A stretch of DNA of 64,000 nt, from the NCBI RefSeq assembly GCF_000420465.1, contig NZ_ATUZ01000011.1:372001-436000 (forward strand), read 5' to 3'. How positions within the stretch are numbered: the stretch's first letter is position 1; each line of letters opens with the position of its first letter. The notes beneath the pieces are model-generated. The model was given only the letters and a program-made list of their open reading frames with translations. It did not search any database and had not been told where the DNA came from. Of this stretch, positions 54,626 to 63,406 are shown piece after piece. Source of the stretch: Desulfovibrio desulfuricans DSM 642 (lineage in GTDB: Bacteria > Desulfobacterota > Desulfovibrionia > Desulfovibrionales > Desulfovibrionaceae). The position numbers and the translations under genes were made by a program.

Positions 54626-56419
54626 TTAACGCGCCATTTGCAGATGTTCGGCCACGGGGCCAAGAGCCAGAGCGGGGAAGAAGCTCAGAGCGCCCACCAG
54701 CAGCACCACAAATATGAGCAGAAAAACAAACATGCCATTGCTGGTGGAAAGAGTGCCGGAGCTTGCGGCCACGGTCTTTTTGCCCGCCATACTTGCTGCG
54801 GCGGCAAGTATGGCAGCCACGGGCACAAAGCGCCCGGCAAGCATAAGTGCGCTCAGCAGTACATTCAGAAAAGGCGTGTTGGCGTTCAGCCCGGCAAAAG
54901 CCGAGCCATTGTTTGCCCCGGCAGAAGTGGCGGCATAGAGCAGCTCGCTGAAGCCGTGGGGCAGGGCGTTGCTCAGGCTTTCCACAACCTGCGGAACAAT
55001 GCTCATCAGACCAGCCCCGATCAGGATGACGACTGGCGTGGTCAGGCAGACCACAACGGCCATCTTCATTTCAAAGGGTTCCACCTTTTTGCCCAGATAT
55101 TCGGGGGTGCGGCCCACCATCAGGCCCGCCATGAAGACTGTCAGCAGCACAAAGGCCAGCATGCCGTACAGGCCACTGCCTACGCCGCCAAAGACTACTT
55201 CGCCCAACTGCATGAGCACCATGGGAACCAGCCCGCCCAACGGCGTGAGGCTGTCGTGCATGGCGTTGACAGAGCCGTTGGAAGCGGCAGTTGTGGCGGC
55301 TGCCCAGATGGCACTATTGGTTATGCCGAAGCGCGCTTCCTTGCCTTCCATATTGCCCCCGGCCTGAGCCAGCAGGCCGCTGCTGGCGGCAAGATCAACC
55401 TGCCCACCCTGGGCCAGTTGCGGGGTGGCGATCTGTTCGGCCCAGACGGTGAAGCCAATGGCGGCGGTCAGCAGCAGGATCATGGCGATAAATATGACTA
55501 CGCCCTGACGCATGTCCTTGATCTGCCTGCCAAAGGTGAAGCACAGCCCTGCGGGAATGAGCAGCAGAGCCAGCATTTCCAGCATGTTTGCGAGAGGAGT
55601 TGGGTTTTCGTGCGGGTGGGCGGAATTGACGCCGTTGTAGCCGCCGCCATTGGTGCCAAGCTGCTTGGGCGCAACCTGCGAAGCCTGCGGCCCCAGAGGA
55701 ACCATTTGTTCCGTAACGGTGGCCCCTTCTTCGGTTGTAAGCGGTTCAAGCAGGGCAACAGTTTTGTAAGGGGAAAAATTCTGCGGCACGCCCTGCCAGA
55801 TGAGCAGCAGCGAAAGCGTCAGAGAGAGCGGCACAAGGATATACAGGGTGGCACGGGTGGCGTCTGCCCAGAAGTTGCCGAGACCTGAAACGGCTGGCAT
55901 GGCGGAAGTATCTGGCCCTCCGGATGTTTCTGTTATTCGTGCGCGCAGTCCACGGATAAAGGCGAACAGCACCGCAATGCCCACAGCGGCGGAAACAAAG
56001 TTCTGCACCGTAAGCCCCGCCATCTGGGCCAGATAGCTCATGGCGCTTTCGCCCGAATAGGCCTGCCAGTTGGTATTGGTGACAAAGCTCACCGCCGTGT
56101 TCAGCGCTAGATCCCAACTTGTTCCGGCTATGCCCTGCGGATTCAGGGGCAGGCTGCCCTGCGCCATGAGCAGCAGCATGAGAACCACAATGCTCACGGC
56201 ACTGAAGGCCAGCACGCAGCCAAGGTAGCGCTTCCAGCCCATCTGTTCCGCCGGGTTGATGCCCATGGCGCGGTACAGGCCGCGCTCGCAAGGGGTCAGC
56301 ACTTTTTGCAGCCAGAACGGCTCTCCGTCCATGACCTTGCCCATGTAAATGCCCAGGGGCCATGCCAGCAGGGCGAGCAGCATGATGTACAGCAGGCATT
56401 GCCCGACCATGTTTTCCAT
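54626..56419 (-). CDS. kdpA: KdpA, K+-translocating subunit
   Basis: 597 residues from ATG with AGGAGG five bases upstream. About ten membrane helices and the selectivity-filter loops: [35 protein letters not shown], and [20 protein letters not shown]. It forms the high-affinity K+ pathway. First gene of the operon. I see no reading frame for the small KdpF subunit upstream. Confidence 0.96.
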   Translation of the reverse strand: MENMVGQCLLYIMLLALLAWPLGIYMGKVMDGEPFWLQKVLTPCERGLYRAMGINPAEQMGWKRYLGCVLAFSAVSIVVLMLLLMAQGSLPLNPQGIAGTSWDLALNTAVSFVTNTNWQAYSGESAMSYLAQMAGLTVQNFVSAAVGIAVLFAFIRGLRARITETSGGPDTSAMPAVSGLGNFWADATRATLYILVPLSLTLSLLLIWQGVPQNFSPYKTVALLEPLTTEEGATVTEQMVPLGPQASQVAPKQLGTNGGGYNGVNSAHPHENPTPLANMLEMLALLLIPAGLCFTFGRQIKDMRQGVVIFIAMILLLTAAIGFTVWAEQIATPQLAQGGQVDLAASSGLLAQAGGNMEGKEARFGITNSAIWAAATTAASNGSVNAMHDSLTPLGGLVPMVLMQLGEVVFGGVGSGLYGMLAFVLLTVFMAGLMVGRTPEYLGKKVEPFEMKMAVVVCLTTPVVILIGAGLMSIVPQVVESLSNALPHGFSELLYAATSAGANNGSAFAGLNANTPFLNVLLSALMLAGRFVPVAAILAAAASMAGKKTVAASSGTLSTSNGMFVFLLIFVVLLVGALSFFPALALGPVAEHLQMAR

Positions 56420-56552
56420 AACTTCCTCCTGTGGGGCGTAAACCTTGCCCACGGAAGCACGGTATGAAAAAGCGCATAAAAGGGGTGTTAAACTTGGGGC
56501 GGGAGTATAAAATTTGTATTAAGGCCGATGGTTGTTTTCGTTGTCAGCACGC

Positions 56553-56581
56553 TTGACATTGTTCAATTGGTGTTGAATGAT
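56553..56581 (+). promoter_or_regulatory. arsR promoter and operator
   Basis: TTGACA (56553-56558) is a good -35; AATGAT 17 bases later (56576-56581) is a fair -10. Between them TTCAA (56562-56566) and TTGAA (56573-56577) form an inverted repeat of the kind bound by ArsR proteins, so binding would block the promoter. Confidence 0.6.
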
Positions 56582-56587
56582 TGTCCA

Positions 56588-56977
56588 ATGGAAACAAAAA
56601 AAGCTACCCAGGTGTTTGAAGCCCTTACGTCCGAGGCGCGCCTTTGCATTTTTCGCCTGTTGGTCAAGCATGCCCCTGACGGTCTGGTGGCGGGGGAGCT
56701 TTCCCGCCTGGCGGATATCCCCAAGACCAACCTTTCTTTTCATCTGAAAACCCTTGTCCACAGCGGGCTTGCCAGTATGGAGCGTGAGGGGCGCAACACG
56801 CGCTACCGGGCAAACATCCCCCTGATGCTTGAAACCATATCCTATCTGACCGCCGAATGCTGCTCTGGCCATCCCGAACAGTGCAGGGCGTATCGCCGTG
56901 AGAGTTGCGTTGATGCGGTGTTTCTGCCCGACTGTTGCGGGGACAAAACCTCTGACCCGGAGAGCGGCCATGAGTGA
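56588..56977 (+). CDS. arsR: ArsR-family repressor
   Basis: 129 residues from ATG 56588. Winged HTH in SRLADIPKTNLSFHLKTLVHSGL; Cys residues stand in the C-terminal part (ECCSGHPEQC, CVDAVFLPDCCG), unlike E. coli ArsR where they are in the HTH, so this is a C-terminal-type As(III) sensor. The ATG has no Shine-Dalgarno and lies about where transcription should start, which suggests a leaderless mRNA. The first gene of arsR-arsM-arsC-acr3, with 8-base overlap to arsM. Confidence 0.88.
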   Translation: METKKATQVFEALTSEARLCIFRLLVKHAPDGLVAGELSRLADIPKTNLSFHLKTLVHSGLASMEREGRNTRYRANIPLMLETISYLTAECCSGHPEQCRAYRRESCVDAVFLPDCCGDKTSDPESGHE

Positions 56978-57809
56978 TGCTGAAAAAACTGCACACAATG
57001 AACAGGTGCGCGAAACTGTGCGCGCCGGATACGCGGCTATTGCCACGGGTAAGAACGCCTGCTGCTGCGGCGGCTCGTGCGGTACCCATAGCCCTGCACG
57101 GCTGGCGCAGGCCATAGGCTACTCGGCTGAAGACCTAGCCAAGCTGCCGGAAGGGGCAAACATGGGGCTCTCGTGCGGTAACCCTGTGGCCATAGCCGCA
57201 TTGCGGGAAGGCCAGACCGTGCTTGACCTTGGCAGCGGCGGAGGCTTTGACGCATTTCAGGCTGGTGAAAGGGTAAAGGCGGGGGGGCGTGTCATCGGCG
57301 TGGACATGACGCCGGAAATGATCGCCAAGGCCCGCAAAAATGCTGATTTTTATCAGCAGCGCACGGGGCTTGCCAATGTGGAGTTCCGCCTTGGCGAAAT
57401 TGAACATCTGCCCGTGCCGGATGCGTGCGTTGATGTGGTTCTTTCCAATTGCGTCATCAACCTTTCGCCAGACAAGCCGCAGGTGTGGCGCGAAGTTTTT
57501 CGCGTATTGAAGCCTGGTGGCAAGGTGTCTGTTTCAGATTTGGCTCTGCTGAAGATGCTGCCGGATACAGTTCGGGAAATGGCGGCAGCGCTGGTAGGGT
57601 GTGTGGCCGGTGCCGTGCTGGTAAGTGAAACCCGTGGCATGCTTGAAGACGCGGGCTTTTCCTCCATAGAACTCACACCAAAGCCCGACTATGTGCGAAA
57701 CATGCAGAACTGGAACGACCCGCTGTACAGGCAGATCGCCGAGGCTCTGCCCAAGGGTGAGGAAATGGCGGATTATATCGTCAGTCTTTCCATTGAAGCC
57801 AGAAAATAG
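56970..57809 (+). CDS. arsM: Arsenite S-adenosylmethionine methyltransferase ArsM
   Basis: 279 residues. SAM motif VLDLGSGGGFDAF and the conserved Cys residues of ArsM: LSCGNP, LSNCVINLS and VGCVAG bind As(III). An extra N-terminal CCCGGSC may bind metal. It methylates As(III) to less toxic or volatile species. The ATG overlaps the arsR stop. Confidence 0.93.
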   Translation: MSDAEKTAHNEQVRETVRAGYAAIATGKNACCCGGSCGTHSPARLAQAIGYSAEDLAKLPEGANMGLSCGNPVAIAALREGQTVLDLGSGGGFDAFQAGERVKAGGRVIGVDMTPEMIAKARKNADFYQQRTGLANVEFRLGEIEHLPVPDACVDVVLSNCVINLSPDKPQVWREVFRVLKPGGKVSVSDLALLKMLPDTVREMAAALVGCVAGAVLVSETRGMLEDAGFSSIELTPKPDYVRNMQNWNDPLYRQIAEALPKGEEMADYIVSLSIEARK

Positions 57810-57817
57810 AGGTAAGT

Positions 57818-58291
57818 ATGAACATCCTTTTTTTATGCACTGGCAATTCCTGCCGTTCGGTTATTGCCGAGGCGCTTTTTCGGTCTATGGCCCCGGCGGG
57901 GCTGACAGCGCAGAGCGCTGGCAGCAAGCCTGCGGGCTATGTGCACCCCCGCGCTCTTGAGGCTCTGGCCGAGGCCGGAATTTCAGCCGCTGGCCTTGCA
58001 AGCAAATCATGGGATGATCTGCCGGAAAAGCCCTCGGTGGTCATAACCCTGTGCGCCGATGCGGCGGGTGAAGCCTGCCCCGTGTACTTTGGCTCAGTAA
58101 TACGCAGCCACTGGGGCATGCCTGACCCGGCCAAGGTGCTGGGGGATGAGGCCACAATCAGGGTCGCCTTTGCCGAAACGCTGGAGGTTCTGCGCAGGCG
58201 CGTAACAGCCCTGGTGCGGCAGCTGGAGGCCAACCCAGGAATGGATGCAGGCACCTTGCAGAGCACTCTTGACGGCATAGCCGCGCACTAA
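57818..58291 (+). CDS. arsC: Arsenate reductase, low-molecular-weight phosphatase type
   Basis: 157 residues. LMW-PTPase P-loop FLCTGNSCRSVIAE with the nucleophile Cys, and DPAKVLGDE near the end with the acid Asp. The later Cys pair needed for the thioredoxin-coupled type is present as ITLCADAAGEACPV. It reduces As(V) to As(III). Eight bases after arsM. Confidence 0.93.
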   Translation: MNILFLCTGNSCRSVIAEALFRSMAPAGLTAQSAGSKPAGYVHPRALEALAEAGISAAGLASKSWDDLPEKPSVVITLCADAAGEACPVYFGSVIRSHWGMPDPAKVLGDEATIRVAFAETLEVLRRRVTALVRQLEANPGMDAGTLQSTLDGIAAH

Positions 58292-58303
58292 GGGGCAGAA
58301 ATT

Positions 58304-59362
58304 ATGAGTCAGTCAACTTTGCAGCGACTTTCATTTCTCGACAGGTTCCTGACCCTGTGGATTTTTCTCGCCATGTTCGCGGGCGTGGGGCTTGGCTGGG
58401 CGGTGCCGGACATTAAAAACGTCATTAACTTTTTTCAGGTGGGCACCACCAATATTCCCATTGCCATCGGTCTTATCCTGATGATGTATCCGCCGCTGGC
58501 GAAAGTGAAATACGAGCAGCTTGGCCGGGTGTTTCGCGATAAAAAGGTCTTGCTGCTTTCGCTGGTGCAAAACTGGGTGATCGGCCCGGTTCTTATGTTT
58601 TTGCTGGCGATAGCCTTTCTTTCCGGCAACAACAGCTACATGGTGGGGCTCATACTGATCGGCCTTGCCAGATGCATTGCCATGGTCATTGTGTGGAACG
58701 ACCTTGCCGGGGGCGACAGGGAATATTGCGCGGGGCTTGTGGCCTTTAACGCCATATTTCAGGTGCTGTTTTTTTCTGTCTACGCCTATGTGTTTATCAC
58801 CGTGCTGCCCGGCTGGCTTGGCCTTTCGGGGGCGGTTGTGGATGTGAGTATTGGGCAGATTGCCGAAAGCGTGTTCATTTACCTTGGCATCCCCTTTATT
58901 GGGGGCATTGTGTCCCGTTTCTACGGACTCAAGGTCAAGGGGGAGGACTGGTACGAGAATGTTTTTATTCCGCGTATCAGCCCATGGACGTTGCGGGCGC
59001 TGCTGTTCACCATTGTTGTGATGTTCTCTCTCAAGGGCGAGTACATTGTGCAACTGCCTATGGATGTTGTGAAGGTTGCCGTCCCCCTGCTGATTTACTT
59101 TCTCGTGATGTTCCTGTTTTCATTCTACCTTTCATGGCGGGCAGGGGCGAACTATGAACAATCGGCAACGTTGTCGTTCACTGCTGCGTCCAACAACTTT
59201 GAGCTTGCCATTGCCGTGGCCATTGCCGTGTTCGGTCTCAATTCCGGCGAGGCCTTTGTGGCGGTTATCGGCCCCTTGGTGGAAGTGCCGGTACTCATCG
59301 CCCTTGTGAATGTGGCCCTGTATATTCGCCGCAGGTATTTTGCCGGGCGGGAAACGGCCTGA
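58304..59362 (+). CDS. acr3: Arsenite efflux permease ACR3
   Basis: 352 residues with about ten membrane segments. ACR3 features: [25 protein letters not shown] (with the transport Cys) and [21 protein letters not shown]. It exports As(III) made by ArsC. It belongs to the ACR3 and not to the ArsB family. Last gene of the operon. Confidence 0.95.
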   Translation: MSQSTLQRLSFLDRFLTLWIFLAMFAGVGLGWAVPDIKNVINFFQVGTTNIPIAIGLILMMYPPLAKVKYEQLGRVFRDKKVLLLSLVQNWVIGPVLMFLLAIAFLSGNNSYMVGLILIGLARCIAMVIVWNDLAGGDREYCAGLVAFNAIFQVLFFSVYAYVFITVLPGWLGLSGAVVDVSIGQIAESVFIYLGIPFIGGIVSRFYGLKVKGEDWYENVFIPRISPWTLRALLFTIVVMFSLKGEYIVQLPMDVVKVAVPLLIYFLVMFLFSFYLSWRAGANYEQSATLSFTAASNNFELAIAVAIAVFGLNSGEAFVAVIGPLVEVPVLIALVNVALYIRRRYFAGRETA

Positions 59363-59418
59363 CCGGCCTTGCCCGGGAATTTCTACTGATCTGACTGGAA
59401 AACATGCCCGTAATTGCA

Positions 59419-59446
59419 GAAGGCCGCCCAAAGGGCGGCCTTCTTC
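59419..59446 (+). terminator. Terminator of the ars operon
   Basis: GAAGGCCGCCC pairs perfectly with GGGCGGCCTTC around AAA; a short T-rich end follows. Confidence 0.8.
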
Positions 59447-59523
59447 GTGCTAACTGAGTAATGGCAAATTTGATGTGTTTTTTGCTTCTCGGTGTTTTAA
59501 AACTGGTCTCTTTGCCCAGTGCT

Positions 59524-59952
59524 TCATCGCCTGCTGCTTTCAGGCAGGTTGAAAATAATGGTCAGACCCTTGGGGAGAGGTTCAGGAGGCGGGAGCCGCA
59601 CGCCGCTTCTCTGGGTTCGCACTATGGCGTTCTGGGCGGAGTTGTCAAAATACTTGTTTCCGGAGCTCTTTATAAGCTTGTATGCTACAATTTCTCCGTC
59701 TGACGAGATATCCACATCTATTGTGCAAGCCATAGGCTCATCCAGTGGTGATGAAAATGCCCAATACTGGCGCACAGTCTCCATAAAATCGTGAATATAA
59801 TTTTCCATTGGCGACATTTTGCTGGCCGCTGCAATAGAAGAGGCCTCTTTTTGCGCAGGTTCAGAAGGTGGAGTTGAATTCCTTGTGCAGGAATATATGA
59901 GCAGTAGAGTTAAGGCAATAAGGAATAAGAGTTTGTTATTGTGTGTACGCAT
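59524..59952 (-). CDS. Lipoprotein with TonB/TolA C-terminal-like domain
   Basis: 142 residues from ATG giving MRTHNNKLLFLIALTLLLIYSC; the lipobox Cys is at 22. A short Ser/Pro linker precedes a domain with ACTIDVDISSDGEIVAYKLIKSSG and FDNSAQNAIVRT, which reads like the C-terminal TonB_C/TolA fold. Without membrane and Pro-rich parts it cannot be a normal TonB. A+T-rich compared with its neighbours, which may mean acquisition. No partner genes nearby. Confidence 0.7.
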   Translation of the reverse strand: MRTHNNKLLFLIALTLLLIYSCTRNSTPPSEPAQKEASSIAAASKMSPMENYIHDFMETVRQYWAFSSPLDEPMACTIDVDISSDGEIVAYKLIKSSGNKYFDNSAQNAIVRTQRSGVRLPPPEPLPKGLTIIFNLPESSRR

Positions 59953-60350
59953 TTGGATTTTTCCATAAACCAGGGTTACGAAGAAATTATTTGCCAAGGA
60001 ACACACATCCTTCTTTATCAACCTACGCCTGCCTCTCCTTTTTTGATAGCCCTCAGCGATGCCCACGTTTGTTGGGAGTTTCATGCATCTCCCTAACTTT
60101 CCAGAAAAATAGTCACTGCCACAGGTCGCAGCCAGGTATGCATATGCGCGCAATAAAATACTTATTTAGTAGGTATTAAATGATATATAGCCATTTTTAT
60201 TGACAAAAATAGTGCAGTTGGAAATTAGCTGTGGTAGTACGCAAATAATACCATCTTACTATGATATCGGCGCGCAGTGATTGTGGCTGGTCGTAGTAGG
60301 GAAACCTTTTTATGGCGCACTGCTATATATTTTATTTTGGGGTTAATTGC
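59953..60350 (+). promoter_or_regulatory. Intergenic region with SQR promoter and palindrome
   Basis: 398 bases, AT-rich, with no gene. TTGACA at 60200-60205 may be the -35 of the SQR gene. TGGTAGTA (60232-60239) and TAATACCA (60246-60253) form an 8-bp inverted repeat with one mismatch, near the expected transcription start, so it may be an operator. Confidence 0.45.
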
Positions 60351-61592
60351 ATGAAAAAATTGCTTATTCTTGGTGCTGGCGCTGGCGGAACCATGATCGC
60401 CACGAAAATGAGAAAGCTCTTGAGTGAAAGAGAATGGGAAATAACGCTGATTGACCGGGATCCCGTCCATCACTATCAGCCCGGCTGGCTCCTGATTCCG
60501 TTTGGGGTTGATACGCCGCAGGGTTGCGTTCGTCCCAAAAAGGATTTTATCAGCCGCGGAGTTAACTTCGTGATTGATACGATCACCGCTGTTGATCCGA
60601 TTCAGCGCAAGGTTGAATGCAAAAACAGCACCCACACCTATGACTGGATTGTTGTTGCCTCTGGCGCGAGAATCGCTCCTGATGAAGTGCCCGGCCTTCT
60701 GGACGACTGGGGCGGCAAAATCCACAACTTCTACACCCATGACGGCGCTGCGGCGCTTGGCAACAAGCTGAAGCACTTCAAGAAGGGTCGTCTTGTTCTC
60801 CATATTTGCGAAACCCCCATCAAGTGCCCGGTTGCGCCTCTGGAATTTGTGTACATGGCCGACTGGTATCTGCAAAAGATGGGCGTGCGCAAAGATGTGG
60901 AAATTGAGCTTGTCACGCCGCTTACGGGTGCTTTTACCAAGCCTGTGGCAAACAACATTCTTGGCGCGCTGTGCGAGCAGAAGGGCATCAAGGTCACCAC
61001 AAACTGGACTGTGGACAGCGTGGAAGCCGACCGCGCCGTGATCGCTTCCGTCACGGGCGATGAAATCCCCTACGACCTGCTGGTGAGCATTCCCCCGAAC
61101 CTTGGGCAGGAATTCCTTATTGAATCTGAAGTCTCCGACGTGACCGGCTTTATTGATACGGACAAGGAACTGCTGAAGTCCAAGAAGTTCGAGAACATGT
61201 ATATCATCGGCGACGCAACAAACGTCCCCGCGTCAAAAGCCGGGTCTGTGGCCCACTTTGAAGCGGACGTGATCGCCCAGAACCTGATGGCCGACATTGA
61301 AGGCACCGACAACTATTACAGGTTTGACGGCCACACCAACTGCTTTATCGTCACAGGCTTTGAAAAAGCCTCGCTGATCGACTTCAGCTACGCTGTGGAA
61401 CCCCTGCCGGGCATGTTCCCGCTGCCTGGCGTTGGCCCCTTTGAGCTGCTGGGCGAAAGCCACATCAACTATTGGGGTAAGCTCATGTTCAAGTGGGTGT
61501 ATTACAACCTCATGCTGAAAGGTCATGAGCTCCCGTTTGAACCCAATATGTATCTTGCAGGGAAAGATACCTCCTTGCTGAGAAGCAAGTAG
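60351..61592 (+). CDS. Sulfide:quinone oxidoreductase-like FAD protein (type III-like)
   Basis: 413 residues starting MKKLLILGAGAGGTMIATK, the FAD-binding GxGxxG. SQR features: HHYQPGWLLIPFG, ETPIKCPVAPLE with a conserved Cys, MYIIGDATNVPASKAG, and a C-terminal TNCFI and membrane-associating helix. The family oxidises sulfide to polysulfide and reduces quinone. The GGGTT before the ATG is poor, and an in-frame ATG 13 codons earlier exists. Downstream is a DUF1641 gene that often accompanies SQR. Confidence 0.85.
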   Translation: MKKLLILGAGAGGTMIATKMRKLLSEREWEITLIDRDPVHHYQPGWLLIPFGVDTPQGCVRPKKDFISRGVNFVIDTITAVDPIQRKVECKNSTHTYDWIVVASGARIAPDEVPGLLDDWGGKIHNFYTHDGAAALGNKLKHFKKGRLVLHICETPIKCPVAPLEFVYMADWYLQKMGVRKDVEIELVTPLTGAFTKPVANNILGALCEQKGIKVTTNWTVDSVEADRAVIASVTGDEIPYDLLVSIPPNLGQEFLIESEVSDVTGFIDTDKELLKSKKFENMYIIGDATNVPASKAGSVAHFEADVIAQNLMADIEGTDNYYRFDGHTNCFIVTGFEKASLIDFSYAVEPLPGMFPLPGVGPFELLGESHINYWGKLMFKWVYYNLMLKGHELPFEPNMYLAGKDTSLLRSK

Positions 61593-61606
61593 ACCGGAGG
61601 GATCAT

Positions 61607-62272
61607 ATGACACCTGAAGATAAAATTCTTGAGCGGCTGGAAGCCATTGAAGGCAGGCTCAGCGACCTTCAAGCGAGCAAGGAAAGCAGCAGCATGCTTC
61701 TGAGCGAGCTGACGCCCATTGGGAACCATGCCTTTCGCCTTATTGTTGAAGAGATGGAGACCCTCAACGGCAGGGTTACGCTTGACGACATTCTGGATCT
61801 GGGCCGAAAGGGTTTGCTGACTGTTCCCAGGCTTACGTGGCTGCTCGACCAGCTCGAGAACGCCACCGACCTGTGGAAGATTCTGCACCCTGCGTTTGCG
61901 CCGACTTTTCCGCACATCATTGAAAAGATGGGTGAGTGGGAAAAGGATGGCGTGTTTGAAAAGATGTCTGCATTCAAAAACGCCGGCGGTAACCTGCTTG
62001 GCTCCATGAGCCCGGAAGACATTGCCAAAACAGGCGAAGGCCTGGCCTTTTTGATCAGCCAGTTGCAGCGCCTTGCCGACCCCGACCTGCAAGCCAAGAT
62101 CACGAACCTGATCGGCATGCTGGGCGAGATCGACACGGCCAACGTGAAGCCCACGGGCGTCTTTGGCCTTATTGGGGCGCTTGGCAGCGCGGAAGGCAAA
62201 CAGACTCTGGGACTGCTTGCCGAGCTGATAAAAGTAGCAGGAAAGTTCACGGGCCAGAGCGCGTCCAAATAA
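61607..62272 (+). CDS. DUF1641-domain protein
   Basis: 221 residues, helical and acidic. It matches DUF1641, found next to SQR and formate dehydrogenase genes. N-terminal coiled coil (ILERLEAIEGRLSDLQ) and C-terminal GVFGLIGALGSAEGKQTLGLLAELI. Fourteen bases after the SQR gene with GGAGG before the ATG, so the two are co-transcribed. The function is not known; a role in assembly or membrane docking of SQR is inferred. Confidence 0.85.
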   Translation: MTPEDKILERLEAIEGRLSDLQASKESSSMLLSELTPIGNHAFRLIVEEMETLNGRVTLDDILDLGRKGLLTVPRLTWLLDQLENATDLWKILHPAFAPTFPHIIEKMGEWEKDGVFEKMSAFKNAGGNLLGSMSPEDIAKTGEGLAFLISQLQRLADPDLQAKITNLIGMLGEIDTANVKPTGVFGLIGALGSAEGKQTLGLLAELIKVAGKFTGQSASK

Positions 62273-62320
62273 CCAGAGGTTATCTGAACGCGTTCCCCGG
62301 AACTGTTCGTCTATAAATGC

Positions 62321-62357
62321 AAAGTCCGCCGAAGTTGTGCAGCTTCGGCGGACGTTT
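62321..62357. terminator. Terminator after the SQR-DUF1641 operon
   Basis: GTCCGCCGAAG (62324-62334) pairs perfectly with CTTCGGCGGAC (62343-62353), then GTTT. AT-rich non-coding sequence continues to 62471. Confidence 0.8.
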
Positions 62358-62471
62358 GCTTGAACTGCCCTTGTGCCCGGTGTCGGCCAAATCCTGAAGT
62401 CAATTTTTATTCAAAAAATAGTTTCACATGCATTCCGCAGGGTAGCGGCAGGGGGGATGAAAGCTGGTCGT

Positions 62472-62984
62472 CTACAGTGTCGTTCCCGAATCTCGTTTTT
62501 GTTCTTTTTCTTTGAACTGTGCGGCTTCTTCTGGTGTTGCAAGGCGTATATACTTCAAGTCTGGTTTTACTTTATCAAATATCGGTTTGGTAACTTCTGA
62601 AAGTTGAGGACGTCCTGCCCAGAAACCCATGCCTATTCCACCTTCGATGTAATAAGTCTGACCAGGTTGAACATCCAGCGTGACGGACGATCTTGCTTCT
62701 GTTTCAGCTGAATATGTATGTTTGCCAGGGGCTGCACGGTATGCAAAATAGGAACCGGCTTTCAGCAGACCGATGTTGTTAGTGTCTTCAGTTATGAAAT
62801 AGCTCATTCCACCACCAGTAAATGCCCACTCGCGAAAGAAGACAATAGCGGCGCTTTGTTCATCAGCTTGTATTTGTGGAGGCGACTTTTCCTCCACATA
62901 ATCACCGCGAAGCGGCATTTTTGCGCAACCCACAGAAAAGAGGAACAGTAACGCCACGATACTGAACGAAAGCAGCTTATTCAT
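62472..62984 (-). CDS. DUF2846-like lipoprotein
   Basis: 170 residues from ATG giving MNKLLSFSIVALLFLFSVGC; lipobox VGC at 18-20. The body (SAAIVFFREWAFTGGGMSYFITED, GKHTYSAETEARSSVTLDVQPGQTYYIEGG) reads like DUF2846, a beta-sandwich found in small lipoproteins. A longer start (MEGI) is four codons upstream; GGAGGG precedes the chosen ATG. A+T-rich compared with its surroundings. Confidence 0.75.
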   Translation of the reverse strand: MNKLLSFSIVALLFLFSVGCAKMPLRGDYVEEKSPPQIQADEQSAAIVFFREWAFTGGGMSYFITEDTNNIGLLKAGSYFAYRAAPGKHTYSAETEARSSVTLDVQPGQTYYIEGGIGMGFWAGRPQLSEVTKPIFDKVKPDLKYIRLATPEEAAQFKEKEQKRDSGTTL

Positions 62985-63406
62985 AATTCCCTCCAATTTT
63001 ATACTGGTTTATCAGTCCGCAAATATCGTCTCAACCCAGTTTTTGGATAGGAGGAAGTGAAAACATTTGCGCAAGAAGGGATATTCTCCGTTCCGATCAA
63101 TATAGCGACACTGATAGGCATGCTGGACTAGGTCGAAACGCAAACGTGATAGGTATTGTTGGGGTGGTGCAGGGTGCGAAGGGCGGCAGGTTTTGGGGTG
63201 TTTGTCGAACCAATAAATGCAACAGGGATGTTCGCGTAGCAAACGCGTCCAAAAAAGTCGTTCCGTTCCTTGCCTTGATGTCACCTGCCATTTGAAAGTC
63301 ACAGTATGCGCCAAGTGGTATGGGATTCACAGCGAGCAGTATAGATGCGTAAAAAAGGCATAGCTGACAGCGGCTGTGCAACCTGCTATTCTCGCCCAAG
63401 AAAATT
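62985..63406. other. Non-coding region before tunR
   Basis: 422 bases. Reading frames on the minus strand here start only at TTG, lack ribosome sites, and overlap one another, so I do not annotate them. A degenerate gene remnant is possible. Nothing recognisable as a palindromic operator was seen right before tunR. Confidence 0.35.

Noticed and set aside
63012..63399. Two overlapping minus-strand frames of about 100 residues
   Set aside because: They begin only at TTG without Shine-Dalgarno, overlap in different frames and show no family; at most a decayed gene.
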